64,000 nucleotides of DNA, taken from contig JAEERW010000015.1 in assembly GCA_016286055.1 (NCBI GenBank), forward strand, positions 20,273 to 84,272, in the 5' to 3' direction. This DNA is from Bacteroidales bacterium (GTDB lineage Bacteria; Bacteroidota; Bacteroidia; Bacteroidales; UBA3824). The notes below the pieces were generated by a model. That model saw nothing but the letters and a program-made list of their open reading frames with translations. It did not search any database and had not been told where the DNA came from. Position numbers and translations under genes: made by a program. Of the stretch, positions 52,539 to 61,392 are shown piece after piece; the stretch's first letter is position 1; every line of letters begins with the position of its first letter.

Positions 52539-54350
52539 ATGAAAAATACATTCACATTTGCCGCTATGGCTGCGTTTTTACTGGTATCGTGCGCGGGCGG
52601 CAGCAATCAAAACCAAAACAACGACGCTGATTCTTCCGTCGCTGCAACACAAGATACCACAACCGTTGTAGAACCATCTACCGAGTCTAACGTGTATGCC
52701 GACACTGTTTTTGCCGAAGATGTGGCTCTAAAAGTGTATCAACTCAAAAAACTCAAAGGCTACAACTTCGAAAAAAATCGCACCCAAAACCAATACGCTT
52801 CGTTGTCGGCTTGGTGCGACGGCGATGACTCCACCGTTGAAATCGAGTGTTTTAAGCGGAAAGACGGTGCTGCAAGTGTTTTCGTAGCCATTTACCAAGA
52901 GGCAGAGGGCGACAGATCTTACATAGAAAACAAATGGTACTTACTCAAAGACAACCAATTGACCCCAAGCGACGACGGCGTCGGCGGTCATCCGATCGAT
53001 TGGTATTGCGACGAACTTGGCAAACTCGATTTCATCAACAACGAGCATTTTATGGACGGCAACGAAAAAATATGGAACGAGTTTTCTGACAGAGCCACAC
53101 AAGGAGAGTTCCAAATAAGCCGCAAGAGTGCCAACACATTAGTTGTCAGGTCGTTTGACAATTGCCGAGGCATCAGTCCCGTAGTACTTGATTGGAACGG
53201 CGAAGAGTTCGTAAAACGCAACCCGCAAATCAAATACTACATCCACGACGACAGTTTCGGTCCGATATTCTGCGCCGACAAGTTTCCCGACCTCTCGTCG
53301 CTCAAAGAATACAAGACCACGAACAAGGACGGAAAAATCCAACTCCTGAAAAACTCAGTACTTGTAGCCGAATTCACCCTCAAAAACAACCTTGTAAAGG
53401 ATTTCGATGTTTTCTCGCCCGAATATCAGTTTTGGCAGGGATGGGGACCCGGTATGTCAGCCGAAGAAATATACAAACGCTTCAAAAAGATTGAAAAAGA
53501 CGAAAATGGCTACTACTACGTGCCGTGGTTTGAGAGTGTGAGGTTTTACTTCAACAGCGCCGACCTCAATAACTCCGACCTTCAAAATCCGCAATTTGCA
53601 CCCGGTGCCAAAGTTACCAAAGTGCGCGTTATCGGCGAAGAACCTGCCAAAGCCACTTTTGCCCTGATGCCCAAGAAGATCACAGTGGAAAACTACAAAG
53701 ACAATGATACGTGGGACAAAATCACCACCGTATACACCTTGCAATACGACGACAAACACCGCCTTACCAATGTTTCAGTCAACAACGTTCCCTCTATCCA
53801 AATCAACTATTTCGACAAGAAGATTGAACTTATAAGAGTGTCAGAACAAACCGAGGGAGATGTTGATGGCGACATTTACAACATTGACGGCTCCAACATC
53901 TACATTTCTTATTACGGCGAAGACGGACAATTACCCATCAATTTTGAAAACGGACACATAAAATCCATCACCGACGAAGTTGACGACAGGTGCAAATACA
54001 CTTGGGACGGCGATTTGATTGAGTCAATCGACTATAATACCGAGAACCTAATCGTAAGTTATGAGTACGATCGCAGCGATTTCTACCTCGACGACCAAGT
54101 TATTGACTTTGAATCTCTTATACGTGATGGCTATTTAAACATCAACCAATCAACGTTTTTCACTGAAACGCCCTTCCGTTGTCGCAGCGAAAAATTACCA
54201 AAGAAAATCTTCTACGACGGCGCAAACGTAAAAGCCGAAATTTCAATAGGATTCATCAAAGGCAGCAACGGTGAAATAGAACGTATCAATTGCAGCGATT
54301 ATAAATACCACAACCGTCTGTTTACCAAGTCGATAGAGATTGAGTATTAA
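52539..54350 (+). CDS. Large lipoprotein of unknown function
   Basis: 603 residues. Signal peptide ends with the lipobox LVSC (Cys18), followed by a low-complexity Asn/Asp/Thr linker (22-50). The rest is beta-rich. The C-terminal half contains short YD/DUF4595-like units (TTVYTLQYDDKHRLTNVSV, INFENGHIKSITDEVDD, KYTWDGDLIESIDYNTEN) of the kind seen in Bacteroidota surface proteins. No catalytic motif seen. It follows the RM operon divergently. Function unknown. Confidence 0.7.
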   Translation: MKNTFTFAAMAAFLLVSCAGGSNQNQNNDADSSVAATQDTTTVVEPSTESNVYADTVFAEDVALKVYQLKKLKGYNFEKNRTQNQYASLSAWCDGDDSTVEIECFKRKDGAASVFVAIYQEAEGDRSYIENKWYLLKDNQLTPSDDGVGGHPIDWYCDELGKLDFINNEHFMDGNEKIWNEFSDRATQGEFQISRKSANTLVVRSFDNCRGISPVVLDWNGEEFVKRNPQIKYYIHDDSFGPIFCADKFPDLSSLKEYKTTNKDGKIQLLKNSVLVAEFTLKNNLVKDFDVFSPEYQFWQGWGPGMSAEEIYKRFKKIEKDENGYYYVPWFESVRFYFNSADLNNSDLQNPQFAPGAKVTKVRVIGEEPAKATFALMPKKITVENYKDNDTWDKITTVYTLQYDDKHRLTNVSVNNVPSIQINYFDKKIELIRVSEQTEGDVDGDIYNIDGSNIYISYYGEDGQLPINFENGHIKSITDEVDDRCKYTWDGDLIESIDYNTENLIVSYEYDRSDFYLDDQVIDFESLIRDGYLNINQSTFFTETPFRCRSEKLPKKIFYDGANVKAEISIGFIKGSNGEIERINCSDYKYHNRLFTKSIEIEY

Positions 54351-54357
54351 CGGTATC

Positions 54358-54848
54358 TTACACCAAATACACTCCCTCAATTTTCTTGGTAGACTTGCCG
54401 CCAAAGAGGACTTTGCCGTTTTGGTATTTGAGTTTTACGGCGTTGAAAATGCGGTTGTTGCCGCCTTGTTCAATGGCTATGGGCTGTCCATCCCAAAGTT
54501 TTTGGCTGAGGATGTAGTTGGCAAATGCGCTGTTGCCCGAACCTGTGGCGGGGTCTTCCAAATAGCCGAACTTGGGCGCAAAAACCCTCGTGTGAGCAAA
54601 AATCCACCTCACATTCCGACGAATAATAAGTGAGTTTGCAATCGGCGTTTTTCGATTTTTCGCAAAACACCATCTTCATCACAAAACCCTTGTGCTCAGC
54701 GGCAATCTCCTGCATCTGCTCAGGGGTGAGCGATTCGTTTTCTAAAAAGAAACAAAGCAGCCTTCCGCACACTTAATTTGCGAATACTCAACAAAAAGGG
54801 ATTTTATAATGTCGTATTTGTAGAGGGTTTTACTTCAAAAGTATTCAT
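54358..54848 (-). pseudogene. Decayed PhzF-family isomerase gene
   Basis: From an intact promoter and ATG (54846-54848) the frame reads MNTFEVK then stops. In another frame LCFFLENESLTPEQMQEI and on to SECEVDFCSHE matches the N-terminal third of PhzF. A third frame gives TRVFAPKFGYLEDPATGSGN and a C-terminal tail to 54358, matching the last third of PhzF. The middle third (roughly 130 codons) is deleted at the frame switch near 54600, and an earlier frameshift breaks the start. Known relatives are about 260-290 residues. Clearly nonfunctional as a PhzF; relic of an isomerase/epimerase. Confidence 0.85.
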
Positions 54849-54871
54849 TTTATTGTTTGTTTTTTCGTTGG

Positions 54872-54903
54872 CAAAGATAAAAGAATTTTTTTACCACTCC
54901 AAA
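54872..54903 (-). promoter_or_regulatory. Intact promoter of the phzF pseudogene
   Basis: Minus-strand TTTG (54900-54903), 20-nt spacer, TATCTTTG (54872-54879), 24 nt before the ATG at 54848. It still matches the consensus although the gene is broken, which suggests recent decay. Confidence 0.7.
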
Positions 54904-54905
54904 TT

Positions 54906-56033
54906 TTAGCCGCCGATATTAATCCACGTTGCCTTTCTCCAAAGTCCTTCCAAAAGTCCGCGCTGATGATTTCTGAACCAAATGCGGCAGAAAATATATT
55001 GGCAAACCACCATCAGCAAACCGATTAAGGCGGCGTAGGTGACGCCGACTTTGTTGTAAAACGAAAGTCCGTAGCCGCAGAAAATAAAACTGCCTATTAT
55101 CGACTGCAACAGATAGTTAGTCAGGCTCATACGTCCAAAAATGCAGAGGTGGTTCAATACCTTGCGGAAACGGTCGAAGGCGTACCAACAAGAAACCACC
55201 GCCGAAGTTATCATCATCAAGATAAAGAGGTTGTAAATAGGTTGGAGCCATACAGCAATTACACCAAAATCTATGAAACTCAGCGTTATAACCACCACAG
55301 ACGAGATGGCAAGGATGATGTGCCAGATTTTTAGATTATTGCCTTCGTTGTAAAAAAGCCGTTGTCTGCCCAACTGCATTCCAAGAATAAAGAGGCAGAG
55401 AATCTGCGTAAGACGTCCGCTCCACACAAAATATTTAAGGTCGAACTCCAAACCGTAACGAAGATTAGAGATTGTATTCTCCCAAAATGTGCCGTGCTGA
55501 TGAGCCTCGCCCACAACTCCGGCAAGTGCCCATAGACTATCGGTGTCGAATTCCCAACCTGAGACAAGACGGTATATTTCAATTGGTTGCACTGCCAAAA
55601 CTCCTATAATGCACCACACAGCAGCCGACGGCAGGTAACTGATGGGAATCATCAGCAATCCAAACATAGCGTAAATCATAAGTATGTCGCCATCGTAAAA
55701 AGCCATATTCACCACGCCGAACAAAAAGAGGAGTATCATTCGCCAAGCAAAACGCAATGAAAAACTGCAACCTTTCTGTTGTTGGTTGTCGTTCATTATG
55801 AAGAAACTAAGACCGAAAAGCATCGCAAAAATTCCGTACATTTTGCCCGAAAGAATCCACGCCATAATATCCTCTACAAGCAAGTCGCACGAAAGGGTAT
55901 GCGCAATCGGTTCTTGGGTAAAAATATTGAAATGCTCCACCGAATGGAACAGAATAATGCCCGCAACGGCTATACCGCGCAGAGCGTCAGCCACATCTAT
56001 ACGGGTGTTGGGAAGTAATTTTGATTGGTACAT
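54906..56033 (-). CDS. DUF418-family integral membrane protein
   Basis: 375 residues, about ten membrane helices. N-terminal RIDVADALRGIAVAGIILFH with a conserved Asp and Arg is the start of DUF418/YeiB-type proteins; the C-terminal DUF418 region contains FGRMSLTNYLLQSIIGSFIF (G-R-M-x-L-T-N-Y). Members are distantly related to acyltransferase-3 proteins and their function is unproven. Same direction as the FtsX-like gene 39 nt upstream. Confidence 0.85.
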   Translation of the reverse strand: MYQSKLLPNTRIDVADALRGIAVAGIILFHSVEHFNIFTQEPIAHTLSCDLLVEDIMAWILSGKMYGIFAMLFGLSFFIMNDNQQQKGCSFSLRFAWRMILLFLFGVVNMAFYDGDILMIYAMFGLLMIPISYLPSAAVWCIIGVLAVQPIEIYRLVSGWEFDTDSLWALAGVVGEAHQHGTFWENTISNLRYGLEFDLKYFVWSGRLTQILCLFILGMQLGRQRLFYNEGNNLKIWHIILAISSVVVITLSFIDFGVIAVWLQPIYNLFILMMITSAVVSCWYAFDRFRKVLNHLCIFGRMSLTNYLLQSIIGSFIFCGYGLSFYNKVGVTYAALIGLLMVVCQYIFCRIWFRNHQRGLLEGLWRKATWINIGG

Positions 56034-56072
56034 TGTTTTAGTTTTTTTTAGTATCGTTTGGAATTTTAAACA

Positions 56073-58496
56073 TCACTCGTCATTTTTCAACGTCCTTACA
56101 GGATTTTCGCTGGCGGCACGGAAACTTGCTGCGGTTACCACCAAAAGCGTTACAACAACGGTAAGAAGTACAGCCCAAACAAACACCCAAACGTTTACAG
56201 GGTAATGGTAGGCAAATCCACTGAAATATTTTTGTACAAAGAAATATGCTAACGGGATGGCAGCAATCGATGATATTGCGCTTATTTTCAAGAATTTGAC
56301 ATTAAACAGCGAAAGTATTTCCCAAATTGTAGCACCATTTACTCTGCGAATACCAATCTCCTTGCGGCGGCGTTCGGTCTCGAAATAAACAATTCCGAAA
56401 ATACCCATCACCGAAATCAAAATAGCAATAAAAGCAAAGAGCGAAATCATCCGCGCAAGTTCGGTCTCCTTGTTGTAGTTAGAATTCATCGTCTCTTCTT
56501 GGAACGACCTGATAGGGTGGTGGATATAGGGGAAATTAGGGTCGATTTGTGTGAGTGCGTCATTAATAAAACGCTTGGTAGTTTTCACATCGGCATTGTC
56601 TGTAATACGTATGTAAAGTTGTTTTAAAGTAGCATAATCGGGAGTTAACCTACCTGGTATATAAAAAGCAACGGGGGATATTTCATAGTGTAAAGGTTTG
56701 AATTTTATATCCTTGCAAAATCCCACAATTTGGCAGGTATCTGTCATAATCTCTAATCCTGGCAAATGATCTCCAAGTTTTAGTCCGAACTGATTTTGAG
56801 TGTGCTGATTAAAAATATACACTCCATGATCCTGCAAATGGTCGGAAGGTAAAAATCCACGTCCCGATGTTATATCTAAATCCATAAAATCAAAGAAATT
56901 GTCGGAGACAAAAATCATGTCGAATTGTATAAAAGTATTCAATTTCTCAAATATAGGGCGGTCTACATTATGCCTTACACGGGCTATCAGTTCGCTGTGT
57001 GTCCATGTGATGTCGGTGATATTGGGATTTTGGAGCAAAAGGGAGCGTACTTCGTCGTGTTTTTCAGCAATACGCTCGCTGGTCTCCACGGCGAGCAGGT
57101 TGTGAGTGTTGAACCCAAGGTCGCTGCTCGAAATGTACTCTATGTTTTTGTGAATAAACATTGATACAATTATAAGAGCGGTGGAAGCCGTTATCTGAAA
57201 ACCTATGAGCAAATATCTCAGCGCAAAATCGTGATGTTGTGTGATGCTACCTTTGAGGGCGAGAGCGGGAGTAATGTCGGTGATGTGTAATGCTGGATAA
57301 ACGCTCACTGCTATTGAGATTAATATTGGCAGCAAAATACTCAGGATTAACATCTTATGATTGGAATAAACCATAACATTCATATCTATCGTATTACCTA
57401 TAAACATAGGAGCAACCGAGATTACCAACACAAACGCCAAAACCATTGACACAATGGTAAATACGAGCGACTCACTCATAAGCATCAACACGAGATTTTT
57501 GCGACTGCTGCCGAATACTCTCATAGTGTTTAGGTTTTTTACACGCTGTGGCACCCGGGCAAAGAAAAAGTTGATGTAATTGATATAGGCTATCAAAATA
57601 ATCACAAGAGCAAGTATAATAAGCGTATAAGACATTTTGGGATTACCAGGCTCGTGAAAACCCTTCATTTCGGGCATCACATGCATCTCGTCGAGAGGAA
57701 TAAACTTAATACCAGTAGTTGCTATTATACTAGAATCAGTGCATTGTTCTTGATCTTCTTTTGATAATTTGTTATATTCTTCTGACCCCACTTCTGGAAC
57801 TTCGTAGGTCTCTCTTATAAAAGAGAGTGTGGTCTTGTTCAACGTTTCCTCGTCAAGAGAAGCCGACATCTTGTAATAATATGACGTAACCGACCAGCCA
57901 GTATTAGAAAGATATCTATTGCCAATGCAGCGGAATCCGCCGAAAGGTTGAAGTTCGCAGTTTGAAGGCATATCGTAGATAGCCACCACCTCTAATTCGT
58001 CGTCAGTATTAAGGTCGTATTTGATATGCTCGCCCAACTCTATACCGTATTTTTCGGCATTCTGACGACTTATCATTATTTGATTGAGAGATACAAATTG
58101 AGTAGTGTCGCCCGCAACAATATTAAAACTGAATGTATTAAGAAATCCTTTGCTGATAGCACCAGTGCGGATATCCACGTTACGGTATTCTCCGTTGCGA
58201 TTTAAGTAAAGTGAAAAATCGACCCACGGCCAAAGGCATCCATAACTCTCCACACTTGGAAACGCCTGTCCAAACCCCTCGCCCATAGGACGGGGGATGA
58301 TGTTGTTGCGTGTTTTATCTGTATGATACCATGTAAGATTGTAAATCCTATCATGATCTTTGATGCCGTGATTGAATTGAAGATCATAATCAGCCACAGC
58401 CATTAGCACATAAAACGCAGCCACCGCCACGGCTATTCCCGCAATATTGAGCAGAGCAGGCAGGGTTAACAGATGTCTAAATTTAAAAAGTTTCAT
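56073..58496 (-). CDS. FtsX-like/MacB-type ABC transporter permease
   Basis: 807 residues. One membrane helix near the N-terminus (about 12-34), a large periplasmic MacB_PCD-like domain, three helices in the middle (about 280-410), a second periplasmic domain and three C-terminal helices with IGIRRVNGATIWEIL, a mark of the FtsX fold. This two-FtsX-domain form is common in Bacteroidota with a separate ATPase. No ATPase gene is adjacent, so the partner must be encoded elsewhere. Transport or mechanotransmission substrate unknown. Confidence 0.88.
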   Translation of the reverse strand: MKLFKFRHLLTLPALLNIAGIAVAVAAFYVLMAVADYDLQFNHGIKDHDRIYNLTWYHTDKTRNNIIPRPMGEGFGQAFPSVESYGCLWPWVDFSLYLNRNGEYRNVDIRTGAISKGFLNTFSFNIVAGDTTQFVSLNQIMISRQNAEKYGIELGEHIKYDLNTDDELEVVAIYDMPSNCELQPFGGFRCIGNRYLSNTGWSVTSYYYKMSASLDEETLNKTTLSFIRETYEVPEVGSEEYNKLSKEDQEQCTDSSIIATTGIKFIPLDEMHVMPEMKGFHEPGNPKMSYTLIILALVIILIAYINYINFFFARVPQRVKNLNTMRVFGSSRKNLVLMLMSESLVFTIVSMVLAFVLVISVAPMFIGNTIDMNVMVYSNHKMLILSILLPILISIAVSVYPALHITDITPALALKGSITQHHDFALRYLLIGFQITASTALIIVSMFIHKNIEYISSSDLGFNTHNLLAVETSERIAEKHDEVRSLLLQNPNITDITWTHSELIARVRHNVDRPIFEKLNTFIQFDMIFVSDNFFDFMDLDITSGRGFLPSDHLQDHGVYIFNQHTQNQFGLKLGDHLPGLEIMTDTCQIVGFCKDIKFKPLHYEISPVAFYIPGRLTPDYATLKQLYIRITDNADVKTTKRFINDALTQIDPNFPYIHHPIRSFQEETMNSNYNKETELARMISLFAFIAILISVMGIFGIVYFETERRRKEIGIRRVNGATIWEILSLFNVKFLKISAISSIAAIPLAYFFVQKYFSGFAYHYPVNVWVFVWAVLLTVVVTLLVVTAASFRAASENPVRTLKNDE

Positions 58497-58680
58497 TTGT
58501 AATATATTTAATTACCTTATTAATTGCATTTCTTGTGCCAATATAGTTATATACCTAATAATAAATACATTAACAATAATATTTCAAAGTAAAAATGTAA
58601 AAAATTTTTACAACTATGTAAAGTAATTTTACATCACAAAAAACACCACAAGATACAAAAAAAGTTTAAATAGAGCAAGT

Positions 58681-58711
58681 TTTGCAATTAGTAATTAATT
58701 TTTTATATTTG
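58681..58711 (+). promoter_or_regulatory. Promoter of the DinD/BRO gene
   Basis: TTTG (58681-58684), 19-nt spacer, TATATTTG (58704-58711), 25 nt before the ATG. The region before it (58497-58680) is AT-rich; no SOS-type palindrome was seen. Confidence 0.75.
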
Positions 58712-58736
58712 CGAAAACAACAAACCTGTTTTAACT

Positions 58737-59570
58737 ATGACAAAACAATCATCATTACAGATATTTGAGGAGAAAAAAGTCCGCACAGTGTGGGACGACA
58801 AGGAAGAAAAGTGGTATTTTGCTGTTGTTGACGTGGTAGAAGTGTTGACAGACAGCAAAGATAGTGCTGCATATTGGCGCAAACTAAAACAACGCCTCAA
58901 AGAAGAAGGCAATCAAACCGTGACAGTTTGTCACGGTTTGAAAATGCAAGCCGCTGATGGCAAAATGAGAATGACGGATGTTGCTGATACAGAGGGCATT
59001 TTCCGCATCATTCAGTCGATTCCGTCGCCCAAAGCCGAGCCTTTCAAACAATGGATGGCGCAAGTTGCAAGTCAGCGTATCGACCAAATGCAAGACCCCG
59101 AACTTGACATCCAACAGGCAGTTGCCGACTACAAACGCCTTGGATATTCCGACGCTTGGATCAACCAACGCATAAAGTCCATCGAAGTCCGCAAGGAACT
59201 CACCGACGAATGGAAACGCACAGGCGTCCACGAGGGGTTGGAATACGCTTCTCTCACCGACATCATTACCAAAGAATGGAGCGGTTTCACAACCAAACAG
59301 TACAAGAATTTCAAGGGTCTAAAAAAGGAAAATCTCCGCGACAATATGACCAATGTGGAAATTGCGCTTAACATTTTGGCGGAAGCCTCTGCCACCGAAC
59401 TTTCAAAGGAGAAGAATCCGCAAGGTTTCGACCAACAAAAATACATCGCCAAAGCCGGCGGCAGTGTTGCCAAAGCCGCCAAAAACCAATTGGAAAGCCA
59501 ACTCGGACATTCTGTAATTTCACCCGCAAAGGCAACTGATTATATCTTGCCGAAAGGGGAAGAAGAATAA
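58737..59570 (+). CDS. BRO-N/DinD-like protein
   Basis: 277 residues. The N-terminal BRO-N domain (about 10-110) begins FEEKKVRTVWDDKEEKWYFA, then VDVVEVLTDSKDSAAYWRKL. The second part (VRKELTDEWKRTGVHEGLEY, TTKQYKNFKGLKKENLRDNM) matches E. coli DinD (DNA-damage-inducible protein D), which inhibits RecA filaments. BRO-N domains are also frequent in phage antirepressors. No integrase, phage structural or repeat signals flank it, so it is read as a chromosomal dinD-type gene. Function here unproven. Confidence 0.82.
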   Translation: MTKQSSLQIFEEKKVRTVWDDKEEKWYFAVVDVVEVLTDSKDSAAYWRKLKQRLKEEGNQTVTVCHGLKMQAADGKMRMTDVADTEGIFRIIQSIPSPKAEPFKQWMAQVASQRIDQMQDPELDIQQAVADYKRLGYSDAWINQRIKSIEVRKELTDEWKRTGVHEGLEYASLTDIITKEWSGFTTKQYKNFKGLKKENLRDNMTNVEIALNILAEASATELSKEKNPQGFDQQKYIAKAGGSVAKAAKNQLESQLGHSVISPAKATDYILPKGEEE

Positions 59571-59603
59571 TTTATGCGTACGGGCGTGGCGGTGTAAAAA
59601 GTT

Positions 59604-59635
59604 TTTGCGAATTTCAAAAATACTTATTATATTTG
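59604..59635 (+). promoter_or_regulatory. Promoter in the 59571-59884 gap
   Basis: TTTG (59604-59607), 20-nt spacer, TATATTTG (59628-59635). It precedes two short frames and then the YfaP-like gene at 59885. The gap (314 nt) holds nothing else that I can see. Confidence 0.7.
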
Positions 59636-59663
59636 TGGAAATAAAAGAACGCTTAATCCGCTT

Positions 59664-59756
59664 ATGTGCAAATTCAAAGATACCAATTTAGGAATAAAGA
59701 AACTTGTCGAGGCTATTAGTAAGATTTTTTCGGTGAAAGATTTGTTGAAAGTGTAA
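59664..59756 (+). CDS. Possible 30-residue leader peptide
   Basis: ATG to TAA, MCKFKDTNLGIKKLVEAISK followed by ten more residues; amphipathic and Lys-rich. It lies 28 nt behind a consensus promoter. Not recognised; it could be a real small protein, the remnant of a larger gene, or chance. Confidence 0.3.
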   Translation: MCKFKDTNLGIKKLVEAISKIFSVKDLLKV

Positions 59757-59795
59757 ATGACTATTCGTAAATTAACAATTAAAACATTTAAAAGT

Positions 59796-59867
59796 ATGAA
59801 GAAGATTTTTGTATTAGTTTTAGTCGTTGTAGCACCGTTCTTGGCGTGTGCGCAGACGGATTATTAA
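59796..59867 (+). pseudogene. Signal peptide remnant (23 residues)
   Basis: ATG to TAA coding a complete signal peptide MKKIFVLVLVVVAPFLACAQ followed by three residues and a stop. The mature part is missing. Probably the 5' relic of a secreted or lipoprotein gene cut by deletion; the next gene starts 17 nt later. Confidence 0.5.
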
Positions 59868-59884
59868 ATAGAAAATGTAATTCT

Positions 59885-60538
59885 ATGAAAAGCGAAAATA
59901 CCACATTCTACAACACCGACGACAATTCGGAGCATATTTTGACGGTGAAACGGAAAAAGTTCCCGTGGTGGGTGCTTTTGTTTTTGTTGATTCCGTTGTT
60001 TTTCGTTATCAAATGCCACTTCGACAATGAGGTTGCAGTTGTGCCACAAGTGGATTCCACTCAAAAAGATACCGTGGCTAATATCGTTGTGCAAGAACCA
60101 AAAATCGAAGAACCAAAACCAATCGAAGAACCCCAAAAGGACGACAAACAGTTTCAAGGCGAAGGTGGCGATTTGCGAATCAATCTTCAATGGTATAGCG
60201 AAACAGACCTCGACCTCAAAGTTACCGACCCTTGCGGACAGGAAATCCGCTACAAAAAGCGCACTGCCACTTGCAACGGCGGCACTGGCAAATTAGATGT
60301 GGATGCCAATGTGGATTCCGCCCCCGAATACACTATGACACCGCAGGAAAATGTGTTTTTCACCAATCCGTCGAAGGGCGATTACATCATCAAAGTGCAT
60401 TGCTACGAAAAACGCGAGGATAAGCCGGTTGTAGATTTCAATATCACCATTATCGACCGCAATGGCAACCGCAAAGACTTCCCCGGCAAAGTAAAACAGC
60501 GCGAAACCGTTACTGTGACAACGTGGAAAGAGGAATGA
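59885..60538 (+). CDS. Membrane-anchored YfaP/DUF2135-like protein
   Basis: 217 residues from ATG 59885 (MKSENTTFYNTDDN); an upstream in-frame ATG at 59846 adds 13 unlikely residues. One membrane helix (about 27-46, WWVLLFLLIPLFFVI) with basic residues before it, so the C-terminus is periplasmic. A Pro/Glu/Lys linker (about 70-95) leads to a beta domain with GDLRINLQWYSETDLDLKVT, a GTGKLDVDANVDS segment and ENVFFTNPSKGDYIIKVHCY, which resembles the YfaP fold. Role unknown, perhaps binding in the envelope. Confidence 0.7.
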   Translation: MKSENTTFYNTDDNSEHILTVKRKKFPWWVLLFLLIPLFFVIKCHFDNEVAVVPQVDSTQKDTVANIVVQEPKIEEPKPIEEPQKDDKQFQGEGGDLRINLQWYSETDLDLKVTDPCGQEIRYKKRTATCNGGTGKLDVDANVDSAPEYTMTPQENVFFTNPSKGDYIIKVHCYEKREDKPVVDFNITIIDRNGNRKDFPGKVKQRETVTVTTWKEE

Positions 60539-60630
60539 TTTTTTTGTTTTCCTTCATTTTTTCCGCCATTTTCGGTGCTAAAACAAAAAATAATCTTATC
60601 TTGCACCCGATTTTATAAAAAACACTCATT

Positions 60631-61368
60631 ATGAAAAACATTGTTTGCTTCGACACCGAAACCACAGGTGTTGATATTCAGAAAGATAAGATTATTCAAA
60701 TTGCTATGGTGAAGTTTGATTCCGAGAACTTCCAAACGGTTGACTCGTTTCAAAAATACACTATCCCCGAAGGCGATTTCGTGATTCCTCCCGAGGCTAC
60801 CGAGGTGCACCATCTCACTAAGGAGTTTATTCTCCAAAACGGTGTACCTTTTAAGGATGTGGCTCAGCAGATTATCGACTTTTTCGACGGTTGCGACATT
60901 CTCTCTTACAACGGCAACAATTTCGATGTGGCTATTCTCCAAAACAACCTCGCCGCGGTGGGCGTTAAATGGACTCTGCCCGACTGCAAGTATTACGACT
61001 CGATGATTATCGAAAAGAAAATCTTCGGAATGAGGCTTGTGGATGTTTACCACCGTTATTACAACGAGGATTTCGAGGCTCACGACGCTTTTGCCGACGT
61101 TAACGCCACAATCAAGGTGTTTCAAAAGCAGATGGAGCAGCACAAAGACCTCATCGACTCTATGGATTTGGATATTCTTTCGCCCGACGGATTTCTCAAA
61201 CGCAACGCCGACAATATTGTGGTGTTTGCTTACGGCAAGTACAAAAACCGTCCCGTGCACGAAATTTGCCAAACCGACAAGGCGTATATCCGCTGGATTT
61301 GGGACAAGGATTTTTCGCCCATCACCAAGCAGAATATCGAAAAGGCTTACCGTCAGCACTGTAAATAA
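60631..61368 (+). CDS. DEDDh 3'-5' exonuclease (DnaQ-like)
   Basis: 245 residues. Exo I FDTETTGVDI (Asp, Glu), Exo II CDILSYNGNNFDVAIL (Asp), Exo III HDAFADVNAT (His, Asp). The C-terminal part (about 180-245) with VFAYGKYKNRPVHEICQTDK is found after DnaQ domains in Bacteroidota. Possibly proofreading or repair; dnaE in this window lacks an own exonuclease insertion, but a partnership cannot be shown. Independent of the fused exonuclease at 11424, which is DEDDy. Starts 92 nt after the YfaP-like gene. Confidence 0.9.
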   Translation: MKNIVCFDTETTGVDIQKDKIIQIAMVKFDSENFQTVDSFQKYTIPEGDFVIPPEATEVHHLTKEFILQNGVPFKDVAQQIIDFFDGCDILSYNGNNFDVAILQNNLAAVGVKWTLPDCKYYDSMIIEKKIFGMRLVDVYHRYYNEDFEAHDAFADVNATIKVFQKQMEQHKDLIDSMDLDILSPDGFLKRNADNIVVFAYGKYKNRPVHEICQTDKAYIRWIWDKDFSPITKQNIEKAYRQHCK

Positions 61369-61392
61369 TTAAACTTACTAAATATTACGAAT

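Noticed and set aside
58737..59570. Prophage remnant around the BRO-type gene
   Set aside because: No integrase, structural gene, attachment repeat or tRNA is nearby; DinD relatives are also chromosomal.
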